A stretch of DNA of 64,000 bases from Acidobacteriota bacterium (GTDB lineage Bacteria; Acidobacteriota; Terriglobia; Terriglobales; Acidobacteriaceae). Under the pieces are notes generated by a model. That model saw only the letters and a list, made by a program, of their open reading frames with translations, made no database searches and had not been told where the DNA came from. The translations under genes and the position numbers were made by a program. Location: positions 26,920-90,919 of the forward strand of contig QIAU01000149.1 in assembly GCA_003225055.1 (NCBI GenBank), read 5' to 3'. Every line of letters starts with the position of its first letter. Positions within the stretch are counted from its first letter, which is position 1. Shown here one piece after another: positions 19,449-29,505 of the stretch.

Positions 19449-20329
19449 CTGCCGTGTGCGATCGATGAAATCGCCGCGGCTAGCAATACCCCGAAGGCCA
19501 GCGCCGGTTTCACCCATCATTCACCTGCGTCGGCTATTGAAGCTGCCTCCGTGCACCGGATACATCGACGCGGAGGTACCGGGAGGGACTACGCTGCTAC
19601 GTCAGCGGGCTTTTGACTATTACCGAGACCTCGAAGCCCATGCGCGAGAGGCCGCTCAGCAGCAAGGCGCAAGCCCTGACGGCCGAACTGGTTGAGGGGG
19701 ATGAGGTGCAGGCGATCATGCAACGCGTAGAGAAAACCCAAAGCGACCTGCTATATAGTACTCGGCCTACACAGGCATTCCCTGCTGTTTAGCCGGCTGT
19801 GGAATCATACTGCCCACGATTTTTCGCAGCAGGTGATCAGCATCCTGGGAGTTCATTGAGCGGTGTGAAGATCGGCATTTGCCTGTGGCTGGCTTCGGAC
19901 ACTATCAGATGGCCAACGATGACGATGCGGTCGAAACGTGATATATCAAGACCAGCAGACTGCCCAACAGCTTTGCAAAAGTCTCCATCGGTCCCTTCCT
20001 TTGACTCTTGCGTCGAGAACAAGATCATCGGACAGAGCCGATGGAGATCAAAATTTCAAATATGTTTGGGTTTTAGTTGTGCCGACACCTCCTGAACAGC
20101 ATCGAAAAACTTCGAATACTCAGTTAGGCGCACTGCCGAGAACAGGCGGGGATCGTCATCCTTTACGCCGCGTGCAGGCCATTCTGCAAGCGTCGCTCGA
20201 CCTCGGAGACCGCCGCGATCGCAAGTTGAGGAAATCTTGCAAACGGTTGATTTCAGAGCCGGACGGATTTATGGCGAGAGACAACTCCCGGACATGTCTA
20301 GTTGAATTGATCTCACCTGGTGAACAGGG
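19449..20329. other. intergenic region with short coding-like fragments
   Basis: 881 bases without a gene I can name. A frame at 19456-19695 ends in a coding-like stretch (AEVPGGTTLLRQRAFDYYRD), and another at about 19640-19792 reads KAQALTAELVEGDEVQAI. Both lack a ribosome binding site and a recognisable family, and may be relics of one displaced gene. The rest shows nothing. Confidence 0.35.
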
Positions 20330-21418
20330 ATGCCTAAGCAAAAGCTCAACGTAGCCATGATCGGCGCCGGTTTTATCGCCAAGGCGCACTCGAATGCATT
20401 TCAACAGGTCGGTCGCTTTTTCCCGACGCCTTTCGAATTCGGCCTGAGAGTAATCTGCGCGCGCAATCAGGCAAAGCTGGAGGTCATGGCTTCGCATTGG
20501 GGATGGCAGGAAGTCAGCACGGACTGGCGGGAGATTGTCAGCCGAAAGGACGTTCAAGTTGTTGACATCGCCGTGCCCAACGCTCTTCACGGTCCGATCG
20601 CCCTCGCCGCCGCCGCAGCCGGAAAAATACTCCTGTGCGAGAAGCCTTTAGCCGTGTCGCTGGAAGAGGCCGAGAACATGGCTAAGGCGGCGCATCACGT
20701 GCCCAACCTGGTCTGGTTTAATTACCGGCGGGTACCTGCCGTCGCATTTGCCAAGAAGTTGATCGAGGAAGGGCGTCTGGGCGAAGCCTTTCATTACCGT
20801 GCTCTGTACCTTAACCAATCAGGAAATGATCCCGCGAAAGCTTCAGGATGGCGCTACCAGCGCGCCCAGGCCGGGTCAGGCGCCACCGGAGATTTGCTCG
20901 CCCACTCGATCGATACGGCCCTCTACCTCAACGGGCCGATTACCCAGCTCTTCGCGATGACTCGCACATTTTTTCCGAATCGCGATGTGGACGATGCCGT
21001 GGTGCTGATGTGCCGCTTCGCCAATGGCAGCATGGGAACGTTTGAGGCCACCCGTTACGGGATTGGGTGTCGCAATCGCAATGCATTCGAGATGAATGGA
21101 TCGAAGGGTATGGTGCGTTTCAACCTTGAAGACATGAACTGGTTAGAGTTCTTCGACGCTAGCGAGGCACCCCGCTTCGAGGGCAGCCGAAAAATCATGG
21201 TAACCGGGCCCGATCATCCTTATTGGGAGAATTTCTGGAAGCCAGGCCACATCATTGGCTACGAGCATACCTTTATCGCCACTCTGGGAGACTTCCTCGC
21301 GAGCCTGGAACGGAAGCAGCCATTTCACCCCAATTTCGACGATGCTGTGGCGGTGCAACGAGTGCTGGATGCGGTTGAACGTTCGGCGACAGCCCGGAAT
21401 TGGGTGTCGTTGGTCTGA
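20330..21418 (+). CDS. Gfo/Idh/MocA family NAD(P)-dependent oxidoreductase
   Basis: A 362-aa sugar or inositol dehydrogenase-like protein. The Rossmann motif is at the N-terminus (VAMIGAGFIAKAHSNAF), CEKPLAVSLEEAE near residue 105 is the family's EKP motif, and the C-terminal alpha/beta domain contains GDLLAHSIDTALYL with the active-site Asp/His positions. It starts with ATG at 20330 in a weak ribosome-binding context (ACAGGG). It stands alone. Family members act on glucose, myo-inositol, glucose-6-P or sialic-acid derivatives, and the sequence does not decide between them. Confidence 0.9.
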   Translation: MPKQKLNVAMIGAGFIAKAHSNAFQQVGRFFPTPFEFGLRVICARNQAKLEVMASHWGWQEVSTDWREIVSRKDVQVVDIAVPNALHGPIALAAAAAGKILLCEKPLAVSLEEAENMAKAAHHVPNLVWFNYRRVPAVAFAKKLIEEGRLGEAFHYRALYLNQSGNDPAKASGWRYQRAQAGSGATGDLLAHSIDTALYLNGPITQLFAMTRTFFPNRDVDDAVVLMCRFANGSMGTFEATRYGIGCRNRNAFEMNGSKGMVRFNLEDMNWLEFFDASEAPRFEGSRKIMVTGPDHPYWENFWKPGHIIGYEHTFIATLGDFLASLERKQPFHPNFDDAVAVQRVLDAVERSATARNWVSLV

Positions 21419-21638
21419 GATGCTCTAAGTCCCCCGTGCTCACTGAGGACGCTTAGGTCGAATCCGCCATATATCTGCCCGGCGGCAAGCACACTGCCGT
21501 CCAGCTCTTGATTTCGCGAATGCCCTTCTTCTCACGTTGGGCTTTTGCTTTGCAAGACGCCCAAGTAGCACTTTTGCTCACCGTTATTGCCCAGCAGTCA
21601 GATCAGCAAGAGCTAAGGAAACTTCAAGAAATTCCGAA

Positions 21639-21653
21639 CCAGGCAAAGCCTGG
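21639..21653 (-). terminator. short hairpin downstream of the TonB-dependent receptor
   Basis: CCAGGC and GCCTGG form a 6-bp stem around a 3-base loop, 23 bases beyond the receptor's stop on the minus strand. The following bases are not clearly T-rich, so termination here is only a possibility. Confidence 0.25.
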
Positions 21654-21675
21654 CCCGGAGGACCGATGCACGCGG

Positions 21676-24600
21676 CTAGAATGCGAACTTCAAACCAAAC
21701 TGAATGAGTCTAGGGTCATTGATTGTATTGGTCACGACTCCAAAGTTGGCGTTGTTCGCGCTGCAGCAAGTCCCGTTAGGCGGCCCGAACTGAGGCCGGT
21801 TGAATAGATTGAAGAACTCGGTGCGGAATTCAAGGTTCAGCCTTTCGTCCGGACCGAAGCTGGTTTTCTTGAACAGCGCAAAATCCCAGTTGTTGATGCC
21901 TTCCTGGCGCAAGCTAGAATCGACGCGCGCCTCGTTGCCGAATCCCCAGTCGGGAGGTGGGGTAAAACACGCGGCGTTGAACCATCCACCCAGTTTCGAC
22001 GTGGCATCCGCGGACACTGACGTGTGACAGCCAGGTACAACATTGGGTCTGAGAGTCCCGATTCCGAGACCAAGACCGGAAAGGGCGGTCCCTTTACCGT
22101 AGCTGATCTTCACCGGGAAGCCGCGCTGGAATGTCGTAACCCCATCAATTCCCCAGCCAGAAACCAGCTTACCGGTAGCTCCGGTGGCACTTCCCAGGAA
22201 CCTCTTTCCCCGGCCAAAGGGAAGGTCAAGTACATAGCTGATAGCCAGGCGCTGCGAGACGTCTTGCGATGAGACAGAGCGCTCACCCTTCAGATTATTC
22301 CAATCCTGGATGCTGCCCACGCCGCCACTCGTTCCACCTTCCAGCCAGGATGTAAGTGTATCTGTGTTGGATAGAAGTTTGGCGTTAGTGTAGGCAACGA
22401 GCATGGTGCCACCACCGGAGAACCGTCTCGTCACTGTCGCCTGCAGCGAATTGTAGTTACTGCTGCAACAGCCGAAGCCGTTAAACTGTAACCCCGAATA
22501 CTGGGGGAAGGGCCGGTCAAGCTGCCCCTGGATGAGCTTTCCCGGCTGCAAATTGCCAGGAAGATTCACGCTAAAGGGATACGTTGTCACCGGCTGCGCG
22601 ATCGTCACTGGCTGACCTGCAGCCGCTTGCGCAGCCGCCTGAGCGATGAAATGGTCGGGTATCTGGTTGACGTTGGTATTAAATTGCTCGAGATGGACTC
22701 CATGCGAGCCAGCATAGGCAACATCGGCAAAGAAACCGCCCGGCAGTTCGCGCTGTATGCCGATGTTCCACTGTTCGACGTATCCATATTGCTGGCGCGT
22801 ATACGCCGTGGCTGACAGAGGCTGCTGCGCAATGCCATAAAGCGAGACGTTGGGTTGCGGGTTGCGGCCGGGCACAGGAACCAACGTTGTACCGAATGGA
22901 CCCGGCGTAGCACAGGTGAAGTTAGTAAACCCGGGTGCCGATAACGTGCAGTTGCTGGCGTTCGTGTCCGTGGGACTCGCAGGACCCAACCGGCTGGAAG
23001 GAGTCAATCCTTGGTCAACACTGGCGAAGAAAGGCGAGGTAGCACTGCTAACCGGATCGATGTATGGGTTGGTCCCGAACGAGACGTAGTTGGGAATAAA
23101 AAAGATTCCATATCCACCGCGAATTACCGTCTTCCGATCGAAGCTGTAAGCGAAGCCAAGTCTTGGCATGAACTCCTTCTTCGAAAGCGACAGGTTGTTC
23201 CTGCTGTCATTTACACCAGTCTTGACCAGGAACAGATCGCCGGGGCATGGACTGCCCGCGGCACCGCTGCAACCCGTCACAGAGGAGTTAGTGACGCTTG
23301 GGTTGAAATACGTCATGCGATCAAAACGCTCCGACCACGGACCTTGCAGTTCATATCGCAGACCGAGGTTAAGCGTGAGCTTACTGGTAGCGTGCCAGTT
23401 GTCGCCGAAGTACAACGCGCGATAAGTCTGCTTCCCAGAAACTGGCCCGGAAATGACCAAAGAACCAGTGGTCTGATTACCGAACGCCGCACCAGTCCCA
23501 AGCCCATATCCCAGCAAGAAGTCAGCGAAATCAAGTCCACCCGTGGCCCCTTTTGCATTTCTGGCAAGGCTCTGTGTCCAGGATCCATTGAATGAAATGA
23601 GCCCCCCTCCGGTATTGGTTTGAAGGTAATTGTCATAGCCCATCTCAAGCTGGCCACCCCAAACATAGGTGTGGCGGCCACGTATCATCGTGATCTGGGG
23701 CGACAAATTCCATTGTGTGTTGTGGTCATCAATGGAACTCTGTCCCTGGCTGCAAGTGATGTTGGTGTCGCTAATTCCGAAACAGGGCGTGAGCGGAGTG
23801 CGCTCGCTCTTGGGCACCGGTGCATTGTAGGCTGCCGGCCAACCCTCTTGGGTCATGTCAAACCCAGCGTTGATCGGTAGGCGCAGATAATGGAACCGGC
23901 TGGCGCTGATATTGATATCAGCTATGGTCCTTGAGCTGATCGCGTAGTTGTAGCCGATGGCAACGCTTTTGCTGCGAGTGTTTTCCTGGCAGCGGTCCTT
24001 GCAAAGACCGGTGCCGAAGGGATCCTGCGCCAGGCTCAACAATTTCCAGTAAGTAAAGCGACCAAATATACGTTGCCTGCTGTTGATGTTTTGGTCCGCC
24101 CGAGCCACATATTCGTCGATGTCCCCGCCGGTGCTGGCGGCCTTAACGAAATTGTTAACCAATCCGCCGTTCGTTGGAGACGGAATGTACTTCAACAAGA
24201 ACTGAGATGTAACATTGATCCGATTCGTAGAGATGATATTGCCTGAAAATGGTGTGCGTGGACATGTAGTGTTGGCTGTGGCTGGGCAACTAGGATCGAC
24301 CGTGAGCGGATCATAGATGATAGGAAGGCCGGCTTGGGAGAAATCGCCTCCCCGCTCTGCGAGAGTCGGAACTGTGGTGGTAAACACTGTACCCGTCCGC
24401 AAACGGAAGCCTTCATAGCTACCAAAGACGAAAGTCCTGTCTTTGATCACTGGCCCGCCGATCGTGGCCCCAAATTGATTCTGGGTGAAGGCCGGAGGCT
24501 CGTTCTTTTGGCCGAGCTGTATCTCTTGTCTCTTATTAAAAAACTGGTTGGCGTTGAAAAGCTTATTCCGGAGATACTCATAAGCTGAGCCGTGCCACTC

Positions 24601-25359
24601 GTTGGTCCCGGATTTCGTGACCAAATTGATGACACCGCCCGAGAACTTGCCCCATTCCGGTCCAAGATTGTTGTATTGGACCTTAAACTCCGATATCGAA
24701 TCTTGCGTCGGGACCACCAGCGGCAAGTTGATGTAGCCAATGTTGAGTGGCTGGCCATCCAGATATTCCGCACCTTGGTTGGCGAAAGATCCTCCGATCT
24801 GATAATTGGCGAAGTCAAACGGGTTCTTGCCAACGACCGTGCCGGTAGTATTTCCTTGCGGAATCACCGATGGAGCCACGGCCGTAAGGTTGTAAATATT
24901 CCGTCCATTCAAGGGCAACTCGTTGGCCTTGCGCTGCTCGACGACTTGGCCTAGGGACGACGTTTCTGTCTGTAGAAGTGGGGTTTCGGCGGTTACCGTG
25001 ACGGTTTCGTTTGCTTGACCGACCTGCAGAGCTGTGTCGATTTTCGTCGTCTGCTGCACCTCGACCACGACAGGCTCGCGAGTGACGCGCTTGAAACCTT
25101 GCTTCTCGACGTCGATCCGGTAGCTTCCCGGAATCAAGTTCACAAAGGTGTACAGCCCATCGCTGCCCGTCGATTGTGTGCGTTTTTCCATCGTGCCCAG
25201 ATTGGTCAGCGTAACCTGAGCATCCGGTATGGCGGCGCCGGAGGGATCCGTTACGGAGCCGGCAATCGCACCATATGTGCTCTGCCCTCGCGCCGAGGCA
25301 ATCGCGAAGAAGACGACGGATAGAGAAAGAATTAGAGTAAGGAGTCTAGAAGACGACAT
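21676..25359 (-). CDS. TonB-dependent receptor with carboxypeptidase-regulatory-like domain (Oar type)
   Basis: A 1227-aa outer-membrane receptor. A signal peptide (about residues 1-25, ending ASARGQ) is followed by a CarboxypepD_reg-like beta-sandwich (GAIAGSVTDPSGAAIPDAQV, about 30-110), a plug domain (ELPLNGRNIYNLTAVAPSV, about 150-260) and a very long beta-barrel. It ends in Phe (GLKFAF), the usual outer-membrane-protein terminus. This architecture is heavily expanded in Acidobacteriota and usually imports oligosaccharides, peptides or large substrates. No canonical TonB box was located. It is transcribed away from the CRTAC1/TPR pair, with a shared 450-base upstream region. The ligand is unknown. 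Confidence 0.93.
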   Translation of the reverse strand: MSSSRLLTLILSLSVVFFAIASARGQSTYGAIAGSVTDPSGAAIPDAQVTLTNLGTMEKRTQSTGSDGLYTFVNLIPGSYRIDVEKQGFKRVTREPVVVEVQQTTKIDTALQVGQANETVTVTAETPLLQTETSSLGQVVEQRKANELPLNGRNIYNLTAVAPSVIPQGNTTGTVVGKNPFDFANYQIGGSFANQGAEYLDGQPLNIGYINLPLVVPTQDSISEFKVQYNNLGPEWGKFSGGVINLVTKSGTNEWHGSAYEYLRNKLFNANQFFNKRQEIQLGQKNEPPAFTQNQFGATIGGPVIKDRTFVFGSYEGFRLRTGTVFTTTVPTLAERGGDFSQAGLPIIYDPLTVDPSCPATANTTCPRTPFSGNIISTNRINVTSQFLLKYIPSPTNGGLVNNFVKAASTGGDIDEYVARADQNINSRQRIFGRFTYWKLLSLAQDPFGTGLCKDRCQENTRSKSVAIGYNYAISSRTIADINISASRFHYLRLPINAGFDMTQEGWPAAYNAPVPKSERTPLTPCFGISDTNITCSQGQSSIDDHNTQWNLSPQITMIRGRHTYVWGGQLEMGYDNYLQTNTGGGLISFNGSWTQSLARNAKGATGGLDFADFLLGYGLGTGAAFGNQTTGSLVISGPVSGKQTYRALYFGDNWHATSKLTLNLGLRYELQGPWSERFDRMTYFNPSVTNSSVTGCSGAAGSPCPGDLFLVKTGVNDSRNNLSLSKKEFMPRLGFAYSFDRKTVIRGGYGIFFIPNYVSFGTNPYIDPVSSATSPFFASVDQGLTPSSRLGPASPTDTNASNCTLSAPGFTNFTCATPGPFGTTLVPVPGRNPQPNVSLYGIAQQPLSATAYTRQQYGYVEQWNIGIQRELPGGFFADVAYAGSHGVHLEQFNTNVNQIPDHFIAQAAAQAAAGQPVTIAQPVTTYPFSVNLPGNLQPGKLIQGQLDRPFPQYSGLQFNGFGCCSSNYNSLQATVTRRFSGGGTMLVAYTNAKLLSNTDTLTSWLEGGTSGGVGSIQDWNNLKGERSVSSQDVSQRLAISYVLDLPFGRGKRFLGSATGATGKLVSGWGIDGVTTFQRGFPVKISYGKGTALSGLGLGIGTLRPNVVPGCHTSVSADATSKLGGWFNAACFTPPPDWGFGNEARVDSSLRQEGINNWDFALFKKTSFGPDERLNLEFRTEFFNLFNRPQFGPPNGTCCSANNANFGVVTNTINDPRLIQFGLKFAF

Positions 25360-25812
25360 ATAAGCACCCCCACACGCGGTTCATTGGCGTTCAGCAGTTG
25401 CGCCCATCATCGAGAAAGCAGTGAAACGTTCGTGACCGCCCCACTGCCTGCCACAAATCAACCCCACACGAAATTCGCGGCCTAACTTGCGGACGTGGAT
25501 TAGAAGTGGCGATGTTTTTTCCATACCGTGACAAGATTGTCAAGCATTAATTTGGAAGCGGCGCTATTGATGGGTGCAAAAATGATCGAGACGTTGGCAT
25601 TGTGATTCGTCTGCGCGAAACCGACGCGGCGGCCTTAAGACCCTACGCTATTACATATTCTGGCTTACGGCTTTCTGTATACATCTACACCTTTTCACAT
25701 TTTTTGCGGCTTGCCGAATGGGCACTTCTTGAATGAAGGAACATGCAATCTCCGCGACTCAGCGGTATCCTGATGGCGTTCTGTTGCCCTCGTTGCAGTA
25801 TTGGACTGAAGC
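25360..25812. other. divergent promoter region
   Basis: 453 bases between the minus-strand receptor and the plus-strand CRTAC1-like gene. It must hold both promoters. AT-rich patches lie around 25500-25560 and 25650-25710, but I cannot assign a -35/-10 pair or an operator. Confidence 0.4.
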
Positions 25813-27432
25813 GTGTTGAAGAACCTGCTGTACGTGGTAATGTTTTCGGCTCTTGCGGCCCCGCTATTTGAGGTGAAGCTGCCGCGTGGAATAGATTTCA
25901 CGCTGCGAAATTCGCCCACGTCCCAGAAGTATCTGATCGAGACCATGCCCGGGGGAGTCGCCCTGCTCGACTACAACAACGACGGGCTACTCGACATTTT
26001 TCTGGTGAATGGCGGCCAGCTGAGCGATCCGATGAAGACGCCCGAGAACTTCGAGCGGCACGATCCACGCTACTGGAACCGGCTCTACCGGCAAAACCGC
26101 GACGGTAGCTTCACTGACGTAACCGAGGAGGCTGGCTTGGCGAAAGCCGGCGACGGCAACTACGGCATGGGAGTCGCGGTCGGCGACTACGATAATGATG
26201 GCTATCCCGACCTCTACGTCACCAGCTATGGAAAGAACATTCTTTACCATAACAACGGGAATGGCAGCTTTACTGACGTGACCGCGAAGGCGGGTGTCGG
26301 TGGAGGAGGCTGGTCGGTTTCGGCGGGTTTCTTTGATTATGACAACGACGGCAAGCTGGATCTGTTTGTCACCCGCTACATGGAATGGGATACGAAACAC
26401 AGCAAGAGCTGCGGCGGCGAGTGGCATACCTACTGTCCGCCGGAAGAGTTCCCGGCTACAACCAACATTCTTTATCGCAACCGCGGCGACGGCACATTCG
26501 AGGATGTCAGCCAACGCTCCGGGATCGCGTCGAAAAAAGGAAGAGCTTTGGGGGTGGCGTTCGCGGATTGCGACGACGATGGTTTCACCGACATCTACGT
26601 GGCTAACGACGGAATGCAGCAGTTTCTCTTTCACAACAACGGTGACGGTACGTTCACCGAGCGCGCTCTCGAAATGGGGTCAGGCCTCTCTCCGGACGGC
26701 AGGAGGTTGTCGGGCATGGGCGTTGTTTTTCAGGATTACGACAACGATGGCCGGCCCGACGTGATTGTCACTGAATTGCCGCGAGAGATTTACGGCCTTT
26801 ATCACAACGACGGCAACGGATCCTTTAGTTACCGCAGTCTCGAAACCGGGCTGGGCGTGCTGTCGAGTGGAAGTTCAGGCTGGGGCGTCGGCCTGGAAGA
26901 TTTTGACAATGATGGTTGGAAGGACTTGTTCGTTGCCCAAGGCCACGTTCTTGACAACGTAGAGAAAATCGACTCCTCACTCCATTATTGGGAGCTGCCG
27001 ACGACGGCCATCAATCACAATGGCCGTTTCGAACGCACGGATTCCGGAAGCCCTTCCGCTGCAGCCGGGCGTGGAGCAGCGTTTGGCGACTTGAACAATG
27101 ATGGCTGGCAAGACGCAGTGATGACCGTGCTCGGCGGTCCTCCGCAGATCTTTCTCAATCGCGGCGGGAAACAGCACTGGCTAGTCATTTCCCTGCGTGG
27201 TACGCGCAGCAACCGCGACGGCCTTGGGGCCCGAGTTCGGGTCAATGGGCAGACTCGATTTGCGACCACTGCCGGAAGTTATCTCTCCGCAAGTGATAAG
27301 CGCCTGCATTTTGGGCTCGGGGCAGCGGAAACGGCCAAGGTAGAAATCGCCTGGCCCTCGGGCACGCGCCAGATTCTCAACGACGTTCACGCCGACCAGT
27401 TTCTCGAAGTGCGCGAACCGGAGAAGCCGTGA
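25813..27432 (+). CDS. FG-GAP/VCBS repeat protein with ASPIC/UnbV C-terminal domain (CRTAC1 family)
   Basis: A 539-aa secreted beta-propeller protein. Repeated calcium-binding blocks of the form DYDNDGYPDLYV, DYDNDGKLDLFV, DCDDDGFTDIYV, DYDNDGRPDVIV and DFDNDGWKDLFV run from about residue 50 to 420. The last ~90 residues are the ASPIC/UnbV domain (HWLVISLRGTRSNRDGLGAR, HFGLGAAETAKVEIAWPSG). A hydrophobic N-terminus (LLYVVMFSALAAPLF) is a likely signal. GTG at 25813 is the chosen start; TTG at 25816 or ATG at 25840 are alternatives. It overlaps the TPR gene by 4 bases. Such pairs are frequent in Acidobacteriota and Planctomycetota. The role is unproven, possibly extracellular binding. Confidence 0.9.
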   Translation: MLKNLLYVVMFSALAAPLFEVKLPRGIDFTLRNSPTSQKYLIETMPGGVALLDYNNDGLLDIFLVNGGQLSDPMKTPENFERHDPRYWNRLYRQNRDGSFTDVTEEAGLAKAGDGNYGMGVAVGDYDNDGYPDLYVTSYGKNILYHNNGNGSFTDVTAKAGVGGGGWSVSAGFFDYDNDGKLDLFVTRYMEWDTKHSKSCGGEWHTYCPPEEFPATTNILYRNRGDGTFEDVSQRSGIASKKGRALGVAFADCDDDGFTDIYVANDGMQQFLFHNNGDGTFTERALEMGSGLSPDGRRLSGMGVVFQDYDNDGRPDVIVTELPREIYGLYHNDGNGSFSYRSLETGLGVLSSGSSGWGVGLEDFDNDGWKDLFVAQGHVLDNVEKIDSSLHYWELPTTAINHNGRFERTDSGSPSAAAGRGAAFGDLNNDGWQDAVMTVLGGPPQIFLNRGGKQHWLVISLRGTRSNRDGLGARVRVNGQTRFATTAGSYLSASDKRLHFGLGAAETAKVEIAWPSGTRQILNDVHADQFLEVREPEKP

Positions 27433-28499
27433 TTCATATTTTCTTATTGCTCTGGCTGGCCTGGCAGACCGTTTCTCCGGAGGCGCTCCACCATCTGCAG
27501 GCCGGGATCGAGTCGGACAAACAGCGCCATTATGATGCGGCGATCGCCGAGTTCAAAAAACTGACCGAGCTCGAACCGACCTTAACGGCAGGGTTCATCA
27601 ATCTCGGCGCCGCGTACATGGAAAAGCAGGATTACGCCTCCGCTACGCCGCCGCTGACGCGTGCCGTCGAACTGAGTCCTGACCAGGCCGAGGCGCATCA
27701 ACTGCTGGGTTACGCATTGCTCGCACAGGGTTACGCAGGGGAGGCAATTCCACACCTGCAGCGGGCGCACGAAGAAGGCGCCTTGGGCGTTGCCCAGATC
27801 GAAACCGGGCAATTACAGGACGCAGTCGTTAATTTACAGGCCGCGCTGGCCAAGCGGCCCAACGACCCTGATCTCCTGTACTACCTTGGCCGGGCCAGCG
27901 GCCTGCTGTCGAAACAGTCCATCGATATGCTGCAGGCTGCCTATCCTGACTCTGCCCGCGCCCACCAGGCGATGGCAGAAAACTATTTTGTTCTGCGGCA
28001 AATGCCACAGGCGGAAAAGGAATTCCATGCCGCCTTGCAATTACGGCCCGACACGCCGCATCTCCATCTCGAACTCGGCCTCGTCTATGCCGGAGCTTCG
28101 CAATGGGAGAAAGCCGAAGAGGAATTCCGTGCTGAGGCGAAATTGCAACCCGGCAGCGCGGAGGCTGCCTACCGGTTGGGCAATACGCTGCTGCAGGAGG
28201 GTAAAGTGCGTGAGGCGCGGGCAGAATTGCAGCGCGCCGACGGTTTGAAACCAGAAATGCCGGAGACTCTCTATGCGCTAGCGAAGGCGGCGTCCCTGGA
28301 AGGCGATTGGTCCGCCGCTGAGAAGGGGTGGGTTAAAGTGATCGGGCTCGAGAAGGCGAGCGATTTAGCCGCACAGGCGCATTTTGCCCTGGCCAATCTC
28401 TACCGTAAGCAAGGAAAGACGGCAGAGGCGGAACGGGAAATGCAGGAATTCCAGAAACTGCAGAACACCGCAACCAATGCCGAGGGCTCGAACAAGTAG
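27429..28499 (+). CDS. tetratricopeptide-repeat protein, secreted
   Basis: A 356-aa protein starting at GTG 27429 inside the upstream stop (GTGA overlap). After a short hydrophobic leader (IFLLLWLAWQTVS) there are about eight TPR units with the usual Gly8/Ala20/Pro32 spacing, e.g. AFINLGAAYMEKQDYASATP-like and SAEAAYRLGNTLLQEGKVRE. TPR solenoids are protein-binding scaffolds. Tight coupling to the CRTAC1-like protein suggests the two act together at the cell surface or in the periplasm. The partner is unknown. Confidence 0.88.
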   Translation: MIHIFLLLWLAWQTVSPEALHHLQAGIESDKQRHYDAAIAEFKKLTELEPTLTAGFINLGAAYMEKQDYASATPPLTRAVELSPDQAEAHQLLGYALLAQGYAGEAIPHLQRAHEEGALGVAQIETGQLQDAVVNLQAALAKRPNDPDLLYYLGRASGLLSKQSIDMLQAAYPDSARAHQAMAENYFVLRQMPQAEKEFHAALQLRPDTPHLHLELGLVYAGASQWEKAEEEFRAEAKLQPGSAEAAYRLGNTLLQEGKVREARAELQRADGLKPEMPETLYALAKAASLEGDWSAAEKGWVKVIGLEKASDLAAQAHFALANLYRKQGKTAEAEREMQEFQKLQNTATNAEGSNK

Positions 28500-29131
28500 T
28501 CGCCAAAACAACTCAGGAAGTAGTCGGAATGCTCTTAGGCGAGAGGGGATGGGCATCCGGGCAGGCCGACCGCGCAAATCGAAGACAATGTCCTTTGCGC
28601 ATGCTGACGGAGGCTGTCTGCATGAGTTTTCTGTGAACCTGGAACGCAGAACGAGGTATTCTGCGGTAGTTTACGGCTGGCGACTGGTGCAGGCGACAGC
28701 TGTCGTAAAGATGAGGCTGGACAACATTTCGGGGGACTCCGTGTATCGGCTCACATTCCCGCCTCATCCGGGAATGCCCACTACGTATCGCGGATTTTGA
28801 GACGAATGCTTCAAAGCAGAGGACTGGAGACTGATCACCCGTGCTCCAAAGATCAAATTGATTGAAAGAACACGGACACTCATTCAGACTCAATGATCCC
28901 GCAGAAAGAAAATTGCTCGCCGCGGCTGCGCCCGGCAACTCCGATCTGCACTGAAAATTGAGGTTGGTGAATGGAAACACGGGCGCGACAAATATCTGGG
29001 TGACATCTGTACCTCTTGAACACTATGACAAAACGCCTAGGCCGCCGGATCCTGTTGATGATATCAAGCCGCACCAAATCGTAAGCCTCAGAGTGGAAGC
29101 ACAGCCGTGAAAGCCCGAACCCTAGTCTCAG
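28500..29131. other. intergenic region, no clear gene
   Basis: About 630 bases between the TPR gene and the quinoprotein relic. A frame ending near 28800 contains a coding-like stretch (MRLDNISGDSVYRLTFPPHP), but without a ribosome binding site or a known family. It may be more of the eroded upstream gene. Nothing else is visible. Confidence 0.35.
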
Positions 29132-29505
29132 GAAGGCACGACCTATTACGCAACGGCAGGGAAGCGGATTCGAAACGGGCCTTCGCAAAAGATCCTCCGT
29201 GCGTTCAAGCTGGACACCAATTCGCTGGCATGGAAATATCCTCAGACCAGGCCGGGCCGCTCAACGGGGGAACGATGAGGACCGCGGGCGGCTTGGTGCT
29301 CTTCGGTGATGACGTCCAGTCGTTTGAAGCGGCGGATGCGAAGGATCCTAAGCCGCTGCGGCACTTCAACCCGGGCCAGGACGTGAGCCCATCGCCAATG
29401 AATGACGCAATTTACGGGAAGCCGGACGTTGCGATTGCCGCGGGCAGCGACATTTTCAGTTTTGCATTACCCCTAACTTTCGACAACTCGAATCAGGAGG
29501 AATAA
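29132..29505 (+). pseudogene. PQQ-dependent dehydrogenase (quinoprotein), C-terminal relic
   Basis: Two frames spell the end of an eight-bladed quinoprotein. The first gives EGTTYYATAGKRIRNGPSQK and RAFKLDTNSLAWKYPQT. After a shift near 29255-29275 the second gives GGTMRTAGGLVLFGDDVQSF, EAADAKDPKPLRHFNPGQD, SPSPMNDAIYGKPDVAIAAG and SDIFSFALP. This matches the family's last two propeller blades (TAGGLVFFG, AKTGKPLWHFNTG, VDGKQYVAIAAG). The N-terminal ~500 residues are gone. Its stop codon (TAA, 29503-29505) overlaps the RidA-like start, and the sequence CAGGAGGAA just before it now serves as the RidA ribosome binding site. Confidence 0.7.

Noticed and set aside
19456..19695. 80-codon frame after the DUF1275 gene
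   Set aside because: Only part of it looks coding, there is no ribosome binding site and I cannot assign a family, so it is mentioned only as a possible relic in the intergenic entry.
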